64,000 bases of DNA from Thermoplasmata archaeon (GCA_022749895.1 JAKIWS010000007.1:1-64000); one strand, 5' to 3'. Counted from the stretch's first letter, positions 32,542 through 42,112 are shown. The notes: generated from the letters alone by a model not told the origin. Program-made: numbers and translations.

Positions 32542-34947
32542 CTATCCGTCCGGAGCGCGCCGCAGACGGCGCAGTAGCCCCGCCCGCTCGAACCCCTCCT
32601 CGATCGCTCGCTTGGCTTCCGGGAACGAGTTCTGTGCGAAGTACGCCCGCAGCTCCGGCTCGCGTTCGATTCCGAGCACCGCGATCAGGTCGGTGAGGAG
32701 CAGCCCGAGTAACCCGGTCCCGGTCCACTTCGATTCCAGGTCGCGGAGGCGGCCCTGCGCCCACGCCCAGAGCCCGTCGTGGATGGGGGTGAAGGGCGTC
32801 GCGGACCGGAGGACATCCCACACCCGGGACGAGGAGAGGCTGCCCGAATCGAGGAGCTCGAGGGTCTGGCGTAACTCCGCCGCGCCGGGGGCGCGGACGA
32901 GCGCGCATGCGATGGTCTCGGCCTCTTCATCGGTCGCGGCGAGGGGGAGGCGCGCGCGGAGCTCCGCGTAGCCCGCCGCCCCGCCCGATCGAGCTCGCCC
33001 CTCCGCGACGGCGGAGCGCAGCCCGCCGGGGACGCTCTCAAACCGATCCAGGCGTTGGCCGATCTCACGGGCGAACGCATCATCCCACAGCACGAGGAAC
33101 TGGCTCGCGAACGATCGTATCACATCGGACGTCGCCGCCTCCCCGGGGCGCGGGTCGAGTCCGACCCGGTCGAGATGGGCCCGAAGAATTCGTATCGCGG
33201 CCGAGCGCCATTGCGGGTCGTTCCCAAAGACCGGGTAGAGATCCCGACCGTAGCCGACCGCCGCGCGTGCGGGCAGGTAGTGGGAGATGGAGGCGGCCTC
33301 CTGCCAGAGCGCGCGGAACTGCCTGGGCGCCAAGCTGCCGCCGAGGAGGAAGAGGTAGGCATCCACCAAGAACCCCCACTGGTCGATCGCGGGGAGGTGG
33401 GGAAGCTCGCGTTCCATTCTCTCCAACAGTCGGGCGTCGTACCGGACGTGGTAGAACCCGGTCCGCCCCGGGTTGACCAGGAGCCGCTCCGGGGTCGCGA
33501 GGGGAAGCGAGGTCGATCGGCCGTCGAGGAGGAGACTCCGGCGATCGTCGCCGCTATGGAAGGTGACCGGCACTGGCCAGAGCGTGTCGTCCGGTGGTTG
33601 GCCGAGCGTGAACCGCTCCTGACGCAGCGTGAGCGAGCCGTTGTCCCACGCCACGTCCAGCACCGGGTGGCCGGGCGTCTGGATCCAACGGGCCATGATG
33701 GCGGCCACGGGCTTCTGGCTCGCGTTCTGCAACGAGTCCCAGAGGTCGACGCCCGAGGCGTTGGCGTACTGGTAGCGGGTCAAGTACTCCGTGACGCCCC
33801 GACGGAACGGCTCCGTGCCCAGGTACTCCTCGATCATCCGGAGGATGCTCGCCCCTTTCCCGTAGGAGATGTCGTCGGCGATCTCCGCGATCTCCGACGG
33901 GTCGCCGATCGACACCTGGATCGGGTGGGTCGTCGCGAGCGCGTCGCGCAGGAGGCCGCGCCCCGTCTCCCGGGTGAGGAAATCCCCCCAGTAGTCGTCG
34001 TTCGGGTAGAGGCGGTCGACGAGGGCGTAGCTGACGAACGTCGCGAAGCTTTCGTTCAACCAGAAGTCGTCCCACCACTTCATCGTGACGAGATTGCCGA
34101 ACCACTGGTGGGCGATCTCGTGCGCGATCGTCACGATGATGTAACGGCGTAGGAACGGGTCGGTTGTGGAATCGACGAGTAGAGCGGTCTCGCGGAACGC
34201 GATCGCGCCCCAGTTCTCCATCGCCCCGGCCCAGAACGCCGGCACGGCGACCAGGTGGAGCTTGGGAAGCGGGTACGGGAGCCCGTAGTACTCTTGGTAC
34301 GCCGCGAGACACCGTCCGCCGAGTTCGAGCGCCAGCTCGCCCGCCGCGGAGCGTCCGGCGGGAGTGGCGACCGTGAGGGCGACCCCGTTCGATTCGATCG
34401 ACCGCGTCTCGAACTCGCCCACGCCGAGGTAGACCAGGTAGCTGGACATCTTCGGAGTGGGCGCGAAGGTGATCGTCTTCCGACCCTCGTGCAGCGCTTC
34501 GTGGAGCGCGGGCGTGTTGAAGATGACCTGCGTCCCCGCGTCGACCTCGACCCGGACGCGGAAGACCGCCTTCGCCGTGGGTTCGTCGACGCACGGGAAC
34601 AGCCGACGGCACCCGGTGGGGTACATCTGCGACGTCAAGATCGTCCGACCCGGACCGTAGGGGGAGCGGTACACGCCGGTCAACCCGGCCGCCAACGGTT
34701 GACCGCGGAACTCGAGGTGGACCGTGTGAGGTCCGGGCGTCGCGACCGGGATGTCGACCGCTTCGGAAGCCGGTACTTCGGCGAGGGTGACGGCCTCCCC
34801 GTCGAGGCGGGGCTTCGTGAGTTGCAGGTCGCGGGCGTTCAGCCGGAACCGGGGGGCTTCATCGACGAACTCGACGTCGACAGAACCTTCGATAACCGCG
34901 TCGCTCTCCGAGATCGAGAGCCAGACGTCGTACGAACGGACCGGCAC
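32542..34947 (-). CDS. M1-family zinc aminopeptidase (tricorn interacting factor F2/F3 type)
   Basis: An 801-aa gluzincin aminopeptidase of the type that trims peptides released by the proteasome and tricorn in Thermoplasma. The exopeptidase motif GAMEN is at residues 241-245, the zinc motif HEIAH at 276-280, and the third ligand Glu about 299 in NESFA. The N-terminal beta domain (YMTSQMYPTGCRRLFPCVDEP-like stretch at about 108-131) and the C-terminal helical ERAP1-like domain complete the family layout. Start ATG 34947. Tricorn itself is not in the window, but psmA and lonB are, so several parts of a peptide-turnover system are encoded here. Confidence 0.93.
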   Translation of the reverse strand: MPVRSYDVWLSISESDAVIEGSVDVEFVDEAPRFRLNARDLQLTKPRLDGEAVTLAEVPASEAVDIPVATPGPHTVHLEFRGQPLAAGLTGVYRSPYGPGRTILTSQMYPTGCRRLFPCVDEPTAKAVFRVRVEVDAGTQVIFNTPALHEALHEGRKTITFAPTPKMSSYLVYLGVGEFETRSIESNGVALTVATPAGRSAAGELALELGGRCLAAYQEYYGLPYPLPKLHLVAVPAFWAGAMENWGAIAFRETALLVDSTTDPFLRRYIIVTIAHEIAHQWFGNLVTMKWWDDFWLNESFATFVSYALVDRLYPNDDYWGDFLTRETGRGLLRDALATTHPIQVSIGDPSEIAEIADDISYGKGASILRMIEEYLGTEPFRRGVTEYLTRYQYANASGVDLWDSLQNASQKPVAAIMARWIQTPGHPVLDVAWDNGSLTLRQERFTLGQPPDDTLWPVPVTFHSGDDRRSLLLDGRSTSLPLATPERLLVNPGRTGFYHVRYDARLLERMERELPHLPAIDQWGFLVDAYLFLLGGSLAPRQFRALWQEAASISHYLPARAAVGYGRDLYPVFGNDPQWRSAAIRILRAHLDRVGLDPRPGEAATSDVIRSFASQFLVLWDDAFAREIGQRLDRFESVPGGLRSAVAEGRARSGGAAGYAELRARLPLAATDEEAETIACALVRAPGAAELRQTLELLDSGSLSSSRVWDVLRSATPFTPIHDGLWAWAQGRLRDLESKWTGTGLLGLLLTDLIAVLGIEREPELRAYFAQNSFPEAKRAIEEGFERAGLLRRLRRAPDG

Positions 34948-35055
34948 TGCACGCGCGGGACCGACGGATGTACTTCACGATTCGTGCTTCCGGGAAGGCG
35001 ACCCGTGGGGTCGGTCCGGAATCGGTAAGACCGAGCGGCCGCTCCCGCGGCCGCT

Positions 35056-35955
35056 ATGCTGAACCTCTGTCGAACCCGGGAGATCAAGCTCGCCCGCCAT
35101 CTCCAGCGTGTGGCGCCCGACCTCGTGCCCGCGGAGGAGCCCGCCGAGGGGTTCGGTAGCCTCCTCCAGAGCGGCGACCCCATGCTGAGGTTCCAGCTCC
35201 GCGACCTCGAGTCTCGGGGCCGACTGCCGCCGACCCGGTCCGCGGCCTCGGCCCCCCTCTTCACCGGGGCCCTCAAGTTCGTGACGCTCAACTATCCCGG
35301 GCCGGGCGGAGGGCTTGCGATCCTTCCCGCCGATATCGCCACGTGTCTCGCGTACGCCGCGCGGGCCGTCCCTCCCATCGTTCGGTACGCGAACCAGTAT
35401 GGACGGGCCGCCGCGAGCGTGGACCCGATTGCCGCCACGTTGGCTCCTCCGAGAGCCGCACGTCGATTCAACGATACTTCCGTGAAGACATGGGTCGACG
35501 CGTTCGTCCGAGCGAACGGACTCCCCCCAAACGCTTCGGCTGTCGTCCTGCTCAATCCTCCCGGGGCCGTAAACACCGACGCGGACCCCGCCCAGGGCGT
35601 ACTCGGCTACCACGGCCTCGCGTCGGTGCCCTACTCGTTCGTCAACGTCGTGGGGAGTGGGTTCGCACTTGACGACCCGAGCGACCAGTTCGCCCTCGCC
35701 CTGAGTCACGAAATTGCCGAGATGGTCGTCGACCCCCGCGCGGACCTCTCCAACCCGGAGGTCTGCGACCCCTGCGGTCCGAACTGCCAGACGGTCTGGC
35801 GCGGCTACTTTGACGCGGGGGGAGCGTACCTGGCGACGGAGACCGCGTTTCCACCCGCCCTACCGTTCGCCTTCTTCATCAACGGTATCGTCCAGCCACC
35901 GGACTCTACAGCCTGCCCCGCACCCCGTTCGGCGTGCGCGTACGGTCCTCCGTAG
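35056..35955 (+). CDS. Putative metallopeptidase-like protein with HEIAE motif
   Basis: A 299-aa protein. The middle contains FTGALKFVTLNYPGPGGG and the C-terminal third has FALALSHEIAEMVVDPRADLSN, then EVCDPCGPNCQ. An HE-x2-E-x3-DP motif of this type recurs in uncharacterised bacterial and archaeal proteins as a likely zinc site, although it lacks the second His of classical HExxH. Four nearby cysteines (CDPCGPNC plus Cys at the end) may form disulfides. No obvious signal peptide. The ATG at 35056 lies 109 nt from the divergent M1 gene; the next gene (Kelch/PKD surface protein) starts 3 nt downstream, suggesting one operon. Enzymatic function is inference. Confidence 0.6.
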   Translation: MLNLCRTREIKLARHLQRVAPDLVPAEEPAEGFGSLLQSGDPMLRFQLRDLESRGRLPPTRSAASAPLFTGALKFVTLNYPGPGGGLAILPADIATCLAYAARAVPPIVRYANQYGRAAASVDPIAATLAPPRAARRFNDTSVKTWVDAFVRANGLPPNASAVVLLNPPGAVNTDADPAQGVLGYHGLASVPYSFVNVVGSGFALDDPSDQFALALSHEIAEMVVDPRADLSNPEVCDPCGPNCQTVWRGYFDAGGAYLATETAFPPALPFAFFINGIVQPPDSTACPAPRSACAYGPP

Positions 35956-35958
35956 GAC

Positions 35959-38904
35959 GTGCCGGGAATCCTCCCATGGAGCCCTCGCCGTCGCCGTTTG
36001 GCCGAAGTTCGGAGCCTAAAGGTTCTTAACGAGAATCTCGTCCGCAACGTCACTCCCTTGCGGGCCGGAAACATTGCCATCCCGGTCGGGCTCGCGGTCC
36101 TTCTCGTCTTCACATTCTCGCCGGGCGGGACCAGCGCGACGAGTACCGCTCCGCCGCGGACCATCCACTTCGGAGCGGTCGGGTCGTCCGCGTGCCTGCC
36201 CGGCCCTCGTTGCGGGGCCGGACCCGTCTCCGCCCGCCCAACCCCGTCGGCGAACCCATCCGGACCTGGTTGGGTGCAGCTCACCGGTCTCGCCACCGCA
36301 CCCGGTGCCCGCACGCAACCGGAGATCGCCTACGATCCCTCGCTCCAAGAGGTGGTGATGTTCGGTGGTTACAGCGCTGGAACGGGTGGCGCGTTGGGCG
36401 ACACGTGGGCATTCGTCAACAACAGCTGGAGCGACCTTACCGGCACCTTGTCGACCGCCCCCCCGGCCCGCTGGGGCGGGACGATGGTCTGGGACCCTAA
36501 GGATCAGTACCTCGTCATGTTCGGGGGGCGATCGTCCTCTCTGTTCTACAACGACACCTGGACGTTCAACGGGTCCGGTTGGGCCCTCGGGAGCCCCTCG
36601 TCGGCGCCGCAACCGCGAGCCCATTTCACAATGGCCTGGGACCCGGTCGACCGGTACGTCGTACTCGCGGCCGGCGATGTGCTGAACTCCGGAAACGGCT
36701 CCGCGGGCTGGAGTCAGTACGCGGACACTTGGACGTACGTCGGTGGGGCGTGGACCAATGTGACGAACTCCGTCGTTGGGTCGATCGGGCCCCGGATTTA
36801 CGGGCCCGGCGTGTATGACCCGTGGAACCGGTCGGTGGTGGTCGTCGACGGCACGCCGACCGAAGGGTGCGGCAAGTCGAACCCGGTCGCGACGTACCGG
36901 ACTGCGAAGGTCTGGAACTACCCGGCCTCGGTCGGTCCGACCGACAACACCAGCCAGGCGATGATGACGTACGACCCGCAAGGAGCGTTCCTGCTCAATT
37001 ACGGTGGGGCCGTCGGGACCTCCGGCAACTGCGCCCAGACGAACGCCACGTGGGTCCGCTACAACGGCACCTGGTGGAACGTCTCGGCGTGGGTGGGACA
37101 ACCACCGTCCACACGGTACCTCTCCGGCATCGCCTTCGACGCCGTGGACCAAGAGATCGTGCTGTTCGGAGGCAACTCGAACGGGGCGTACCTCGCCGAC
37201 ACGTGGACCTACCGTGCGACGCCGATCAGTTCGACCCTCAACGCGACGCCGCGGGAAGGCGGCGTGCCGCTCACGGTCAATCTCTCCTCGGACGCCTGGG
37301 GCGGGTTCGGCGGCTACGGGTACAACTGGAGCTTCGGGGACGGTGGGACCTCCTCGACCGGCGCGAACACATCGCACACGTACACCGCGCTCGGAACCTA
37401 CCACATCTGGCTGAACTGGACCGACCGACTGGGACGGGCCGGCTCCGGCAACCTGACCGTGAGCCTGGTTCCGGGGCTCTTCGCGGTCGCTTCCGCGACA
37501 CCGACGATCGGCTCGATCCCGCTCACGGTGAATTTCTCAGCGACGATCGGCGGAGGTGTCCAACCGTACAATACCACGTGGGCGTTCGGTGACGGGTCGA
37601 TCGCCTACCGGGGGAATGTCACCCACGTCTACCTTCGGAGCGGTCCGTACCGGGCGACCCTCACCGTGCGCGACCAGTACGGACTCATCAACCGGAGCTC
37701 GATCCTGTTCCAAGTCGCTCCTAGGTTGGTCGCCGGCGCTACCGCAACGCCCTCGGCCGGGATCGCTCCGTTCAACGTCAGCTTCGTCGCGGCTCCCGCG
37801 GGGGGGAACCCGCCCTACGCCTACGCGTGGGCCTTCGGCGACGGAGGGATTGCGATCACCGCAACGCCCACCCATCTGTACCGGGCCGTCGGCGCGTACA
37901 ACGCCACGGTCGCCGTGCAAGACAGTCTGGGTCGGTCGGCGACGTACGCCGTTCCGATCCGGGCCTATCCGGCGCTGGTCCCGACCATCAGCGCCAATCT
38001 CTCGGCGGGCGTCGGCCCGCTGTCGGTCGAGTTCACCGCCGGGGGATCCGGCGGCGACGGTCAATTCAATTTCTCCTGGAACTTCGGCGATCGGAGCGCG
38101 CCGGCGAGCGGTGGCGTCGTCGACCACGTCTTCACCTCGCCCGGCAATTACACTATTCAATTGACCCTCACCGACCTGAGCCGGGCGTCCACCGCCCAGC
38201 TCACGGTGACCGTCGTACGACCCCTCGCCGCGGTACTCTCCGCGACCTCCCTGACCGGAGAGACCGGAGCGCCGTTCCATTTCGTCGTGCAGGTGGACGG
38301 GGGTCTCGCCCCGCTAGCGTACACCTGGAACTTCGGGGACGGAACCTCCGGCCGGGGGACGGCGAGTCAAGACCACACGTACGCCCTCCCCGGATCCTTC
38401 ACGGTCCGGCTGGCGGTGACGGACGCCGTCGGCGAGCGCGTGCTGGTGAGCGCTGGCGTCGGCGTGGTGCGAGCGCTGACCGTGGCGCTGATCGCGGAGA
38501 GTCCTGCGGTGACGGTGGGCGCGAGCGACAACCTTACGGCCACGGTGGGCGGCGGGCTCTCACCGGTCGCGGTACAATGGTCGGGTCTCCCACCGGGGTG
38601 CCCCGCGTCGACCGCCGCGTCGCTCGCCTGTTCGCCCTCGTCCGTGGGGAACTACACGATCACGATCAGCGTGGTGGACGCCCTTGGCTTCCACGCGGCC
38701 GCGAACGTCTCGATGACGGTCGACCGTCCGGTACCTCCCGCAGCTTCGGCCGGGCTCTCCGGTACGCTCGACCTGGCGGCCGCAGGAGGGGCCGTGGTGG
38801 CCGTGGGCCTCGGGACCGTCCTGCTCCTCTGGCGCCGCCGTAAACCGGGGGCCTCGTCCTCAGCGGTCGACGAGGTCGCGGACGAACCACCGGAATCGAC
38901 CTAG
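35959..38904 (+). CDS. Kelch-PKD surface protein with C-terminal membrane anchor
   Basis: A 981-aa cell-surface protein. An N-terminal hydrophobic segment (about residues 36-55) acts as signal or anchor. About six Kelch-type blades follow (for example VVMFGGYSAG, LVMFGGRSSS, IVLFGGNSNG, each with a D-T-W-x-Y/F strand; residues ~100-420). Five clear PKD domains come next (YGYNWSFGDGG, TTWAFGDGS, YAWAFGDGG, FSWNFGDRS, YTWNFGDGT), then a sixth degenerate unit. A transmembrane helix near residues 935-958 precedes a short basic/acidic tail. N-x-S/T sequons are abundant, consistent with glycosylation. It is probably an adhesion or cell-envelope protein. GTG 35959 follows the previous gene by 3 nt. 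Confidence 0.85.
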   Translation: MPGILPWSPRRRRLAEVRSLKVLNENLVRNVTPLRAGNIAIPVGLAVLLVFTFSPGGTSATSTAPPRTIHFGAVGSSACLPGPRCGAGPVSARPTPSANPSGPGWVQLTGLATAPGARTQPEIAYDPSLQEVVMFGGYSAGTGGALGDTWAFVNNSWSDLTGTLSTAPPARWGGTMVWDPKDQYLVMFGGRSSSLFYNDTWTFNGSGWALGSPSSAPQPRAHFTMAWDPVDRYVVLAAGDVLNSGNGSAGWSQYADTWTYVGGAWTNVTNSVVGSIGPRIYGPGVYDPWNRSVVVVDGTPTEGCGKSNPVATYRTAKVWNYPASVGPTDNTSQAMMTYDPQGAFLLNYGGAVGTSGNCAQTNATWVRYNGTWWNVSAWVGQPPSTRYLSGIAFDAVDQEIVLFGGNSNGAYLADTWTYRATPISSTLNATPREGGVPLTVNLSSDAWGGFGGYGYNWSFGDGGTSSTGANTSHTYTALGTYHIWLNWTDRLGRAGSGNLTVSLVPGLFAVASATPTIGSIPLTVNFSATIGGGVQPYNTTWAFGDGSIAYRGNVTHVYLRSGPYRATLTVRDQYGLINRSSILFQVAPRLVAGATATPSAGIAPFNVSFVAAPAGGNPPYAYAWAFGDGGIAITATPTHLYRAVGAYNATVAVQDSLGRSATYAVPIRAYPALVPTISANLSAGVGPLSVEFTAGGSGGDGQFNFSWNFGDRSAPASGGVVDHVFTSPGNYTIQLTLTDLSRASTAQLTVTVVRPLAAVLSATSLTGETGAPFHFVVQVDGGLAPLAYTWNFGDGTSGRGTASQDHTYALPGSFTVRLAVTDAVGERVLVSAGVGVVRALTVALIAESPAVTVGASDNLTATVGGGLSPVAVQWSGLPPGCPASTAASLACSPSSVGNYTITISVVDALGFHAAANVSMTVDRPVPPAASAGLSGTLDLAAAGGAVVAVGLGTVLLLWRRRKPGASSSAVDEVADEPPEST

Positions 38905-38955
38905 GCGCACTCACGAGGATCCGACCCCCAAGGAAACCACCCCCGCAAGGGGAAC

Positions 38956-39636
38956 CTAACTGGCGACGAACTTGCCGTCGACCATCCGGAGCGTGCGGTC
39001 GCACTTCGCGGCCACCTCGGGGTCGTGCGTCACGACGACGATCGTCTGCTGGTAGGACTTGTTGAGGCTCCGCAGGAGCTCCGTCACCTGCAGCGAGCCC
39101 TCCTGGTCCAAGTTCCCGGTCGGCTCGTCCGCCCAGACGATGGCGGGGCGGCTCACGAGGGCGCGGGCCAGCGAGACGCGCTGTTGCTGGCCGCCGGAGA
39201 GCTCGGAGGGCCGGTGGTGGAGCCGGTCGCCGAGGCCCAACTCGGTCAGGATCGTCGTCGCCCGCGCCCGGGCCTCTTTCGCCGCGACGCCGCCGATCAA
39301 GAGCGGCATCTCGACGTTCTCCACCGCCGAGAGCACCGGAAGAAGGTTGTACGACTGAAAAACGAAGCCGGTCCGACGCGCCCGATACTCACTCTTTTTC
39401 TTGTCCGACATCTGGTGAATGTCGGTCCCTTCGAGCGTGACCTGGCCCTTGCTGATGTCGTCGAGTCCGGAGAAGCAGTTGAGGAGCGTCGTCTTGCCGC
39501 AGCCCGAGGGACCCATGATCGCGACCATCTCTCCGCGATTGATCTGGAGCTCAACCCCCTACAACGCGGCGACCTCCGTTTCCCCGGTTCCGTAGAGCTT
39601 CCAGACGTCGCGCGCGACGACGACTACCTCGACCAT
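38956..39636 (-). pseudogene. ABC transporter ATPase (LolD/MacB-type) with in-frame TAG
   Basis: The full reading frame runs from ATG 39636 (MVEVVVVARDVWKLYGTGE, including the A-loop Tyr) to 38956 but is interrupted by TAG at 39559-39561. The stop lies between TEVAAL and [15 protein letters not shown], where homologs read AL-R-GV. Downstream everything is intact: Walker [11 protein letters not shown]-loop, signature [15 protein letters not shown], Walker [13 protein letters not shown] and the H-loop HDPEVA. Re-initiation at ATG 39528 would give a 190-aa protein without the A-loop. No permease partner is next to it. It may be a recent pseudogene, or the stop may be an error. Confidence 0.8.
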
Positions 39637-39769
39637 CGACCCTGCCCCGTGAAGGGTCGGACCACCTCGAGGGGGGGCTTAACTCTGACCGTTCGGAGCG
39701 ATTCTCGTCTCGGCGGACCCCCCGTCGCGTCGGAGGGGTATATATGCCATCACCGAGAGTCAAACACGT

Positions 39770-40576
39770 GTGGTGGGTCGTCCGCCTCCCCTGTATCGAG
39801 CGAGCCGCGCGGTGCAACGGCTCGCGACGGTCGCGCTCGTTCTCTTCGTGATCTTTGTCGGCGGCGCGGTCTACTCGGCCGCGTCGCTGCGACCGTCGTC
39901 CACCTCGGCCGGCAACGTGAGCTTCGCATCGATCGGCAACAACACGTTCCGGGTGACCGCGCTCGTGAACCTCTCCAACCCCGGCTTCTACCCGATCACG
40001 CACCTCCAGCTCGAGGCGCACGTCGACGACCCTCGCGGGGCCCTGCTCGCCGCGGGGTCGTCGCCGTATTCGGACATTGCGCCCGGGACGACCGGGATGA
40101 TCCTGCTCCAGTTCAATGTGGACATCTCGTCGGTCGCGGACGCGGTCTCCCTCCTCACGCACGACGCGAAGCTATCGGCGTACGTGCGCCTCCACGCTAC
40201 GTACGCCTCCGTCTTCGATATCGCGGTCGACGCCCCGTCGAACCTCTCCTGGGGAGCCCCCCTGGCGGGATTGAACGTCACGCCGGCGACCCCCGTCGCG
40301 CAGCCGAACGGCACGGTCAACGAATCGATCCGGATCTCCTTTGCGGACCACGCCCGGTTTCCCGTCACCGGGAGCTTCAACGTCCGCGTGACGAATCCGT
40401 CCGGGGTCGCCTGCGGGAGCGGCGCGTTGCCGGCCAACGTTCCTCCGGGCGGCGCGTTCAACCGGACGATGACGGTCGCGCTCGCCTTCGGCTGTAACGT
40501 GCAGGGCGGGGCGGTCGTCGGCTCGTTCGTGGGGCCCGACGTTTACGTCGTGCTGCCTCCGGAGCCGTTGCCGTGA
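39770..40576 (+). CDS. Membrane-anchored extracytoplasmic protein
   Basis: A 268-aa protein with one N-terminal transmembrane segment (LATVALVLFVIFVGGAVYSAA, about residues 18-38). The beta-rich exterior domain has at least five N-x-S/T sequons (NVS, NLS, NVT, NGT, NES). The repeated VNLSNPGFYPITHLQL and SFNVRVTNPSGVAC pattern resembles two LEA/WHy-like or FxLD-like beta-sandwich halves. Start GTG 39770. The stop overlaps the next membrane gene by 4 nt (GTGA), so the two are probably partners. Confidence 0.7.
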   Translation: MVGRPPPLYRASRAVQRLATVALVLFVIFVGGAVYSAASLRPSSTSAGNVSFASIGNNTFRVTALVNLSNPGFYPITHLQLEAHVDDPRGALLAAGSSPYSDIAPGTTGMILLQFNVDISSVADAVSLLTHDAKLSAYVRLHATYASVFDIAVDAPSNLSWGAPLAGLNVTPATPVAQPNGTVNESIRISFADHARFPVTGSFNVRVTNPSGVACGSGALPANVPPGGAFNRTMTVALAFGCNVQGGAVVGSFVGPDVYVVLPPEPLP

Positions 40577-41082
40577 GCGGCCGAATCCCCGCTCCGCCCC
40601 GCGACCCCTCCGAGCCCCCGTACCGGCCGCCGGTCCTCCGTCGGATCGTGGTCGGGTCGATGATCCTTGTTGGGCTGATCTTCGTCTTCGTGGTCCTGCC
40701 GACGATCGCCCTCCGTTCGCTGAGCGCCTACGGGGTGACGTCCGGGGTGCCCCTCCCGGCGATCACCGCCGGCGGATTCGTCCTGGCGGGCCTCTCCGCG
40801 ATCCGGTATGTCGTGAAACCGACGCGCGCCTACGGACCGGTCGGCGTCGTGCGCGCCCTCGCGGCGGTCGGCTACCTGTTCTTGTTCGCCCCGTTCGGGA
40901 CCGTAAGCGCCACGTTGATGGGGGCGCAGATCACGGTGACCTACGGCGACCTCTTGCTCGTCGCCTTGGCGATTCCTCTTCTCTCGCTCGCGGCGTCGGC
41001 CTTGACCACCGCGGAGGACCTGCGCCACCCCTACGAGCGGCTCCGCTACGACTTTCCGCCGCCCGGCGCCGGTTGGCGCTAG
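40573..41082 (+). CDS. Four-helix membrane protein
   Basis: A 169-aa protein with a Pro-rich cytoplasmic N-terminus and about four hydrophobic segments (around residues 26-48, 61-75, 90-110 and 118-140). The tail DLRHPYERLRYDFPPPGAG is polar. It is translationally coupled to the anchored exterior protein upstream and ends 7 nt before the convergent cyclophilin gene. Family not recognised. Confidence 0.68.
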   Translation: MSGRIPAPPRDPSEPPYRPPVLRRIVVGSMILVGLIFVFVVLPTIALRSLSAYGVTSGVPLPAITAGGFVLAGLSAIRYVVKPTRAYGPVGVVRALAAVGYLFLFAPFGTVSATLMGAQITVTYGDLLLVALAIPLLSLAASALTTAEDLRHPYERLRYDFPPPGAGWR

Positions 41083-41089
41083 TCGACGC

Positions 41090-41560
41090 TCAGGCGGAAG
41101 CGCGCGCCGTCGTCAGCCGGACCGGCGTCCTCGGACGGTCGCGAGCGTCCCGCGGGGTGGCCGCGATCTTGTCGACGACCGTCTGGCCGCCGACGACCTT
41201 GCCGAAGATCGCGTGCTTCCGGTCGAGCCACGGGGTCGCGGCGAGGGTGATGAAGAACTGGCTGCCGCCGGTGTTCGGACCGGCGTTCGCCATCGACAGG
41301 ATGCCCGGCCCCGTGTGCCGGAGCTCCGGGTGGAACTCGTCGGGGATCTCGTAGCCGGGTCCCCCGGTTCCGTCCCCCTTGGGGCACCCGCCCTGGATCA
41401 TGAAGCCCGGGATCACCCGATGGAAGGTGGTGTTGTTGTAGAACCCCTTCTTCACGAGGTCGAGGAAGTTCCCCACGGTCTTGGGCGCCCGATCGGCGAA
41501 CAGTTCGACCTGGATCTCGCCCTCGCTCGTGGCGAGGGTCACCTGCGGATTCGCGGCCAC
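41090..41560 (-). CDS. ppiB: Peptidyl-prolyl cis-trans isomerase (cyclophilin)
   Basis: A 156-aa cyclophilin that speeds proline isomerisation in protein folding. VTLATSEGEIQVELFADRAPKTVGNFLDL opens the fold; FHRVIPGFMIQGG contains the catalytic Arg; GTGGPGYEIPDEF, ILSMANAGPNTGGSQFFIT and HAIFGKVVGGQ follow. The GTG at 41560 gives the normal family N-terminus (MAANPQVTLATSEG); the frame is open further upstream but that part overlaps the neighbouring membrane gene. No signal peptide, so cytoplasmic. Confidence 0.93.
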   Translation of the reverse strand: MAANPQVTLATSEGEIQVELFADRAPKTVGNFLDLVKKGFYNNTTFHRVIPGFMIQGGCPKGDGTGGPGYEIPDEFHPELRHTGPGILSMANAGPNTGGSQFFITLAATPWLDRKHAIFGKVVGGQTVVDKIAATPRDARDRPRTPVRLTTARASA

Positions 41561-41610
41561 GCGCGAGCCGAGCCGGCGGGGTCCAAAAGGCCGTCGGTCC
41601 CGGGTCGGCC

Positions 41611-41982
41611 CTACCGGAAGTGGCGATTGACGGCGAGGAGGTAGATCAGCACGAGGAGCGACAGGATCGAGGCGAACAGGGCGCCGGAGAGGATGTAGCC
41701 CAGGAACAGCAGGCCGACCACGATGATCGAGAGAACGAGCGCCCACAGCTCGAGGTGCCAAAGGCCGGTCGCGACCACGAGCAGTACGATCGCGAAGATC
41801 AGCAGGAGGATGGCGCCCAGGAGGCCGCCTCCGAACACTGCGAACCCGCCGGCGACCGCGACGCCGGTGAAGACTAGGAGCACGATCGACGCGATGACCA
41901 GGATCGCGCCGACGATCCCGATCAGCACCGCCAGAATCGCGACCCCGATCGGCAGGCCACGGGAGGGCATGCTCACCGACAT
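41611..41982 (-). CDS. Small multi-helix membrane protein
   Basis: About 123 residues, nearly all hydrophobic, with four predicted helices (IGVAILAVLIGIVGAIL, VLLVFTGVAVAGGF, LLLIFAIVLLVVATGL, ALVLSIIVVGLLFLGY) and a further C-terminal segment before the basic end NRHFR. Family not recognised; it resembles small Thermoplasmata membrane proteins of unknown role. ATG 41982 was chosen; GTG 42009 or an upstream start at 42069 are possible, but the latter would lie beyond the TATA-like element at 42054. Confidence 0.68.
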   Translation of the reverse strand: MSVSMPSRGLPIGVAILAVLIGIVGAILVIASIVLLVFTGVAVAGGFAVFGGGLLGAILLLIFAIVLLVVATGLWHLELWALVLSIIVVGLLFLGYILSGALFASILSLLVLIYLLAVNRHFR

Positions 41983-42053
41983 GGCTCTCGGAAGTACCGA
42001 GATGGCCACCTCAACATGAATCTTCCGTGAGAACCACCTCGCGCCCACGACCT

Positions 42054-42061
42054 GTTTATAC
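42054..42061. promoter_or_regulatory. Shared divergent TATA-like element
   Basis: GTTTATAC (plus) and GTATAAAC (minus) lie between two divergent membrane-protein genes, 52-59 nt before ATG 42113 and about 45-52 nt before GTG 42009 on the other strand. Confidence 0.45.
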
Positions 42062-42112
42062 CTGACCACCGGTGGAATCGTCTAGGACCCCTCCGCCGGG
42101 GTGCGTGGCCGG

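Noticed and set aside
39559-39561. Pyrrolysine at the TAG of the ABC ATPase
   Set aside because: No pylS, pylT or PYLIS-like context seen, TAG ends several housekeeping genes here, and the position is normally Arg-like. Kept only as an alternative to test.
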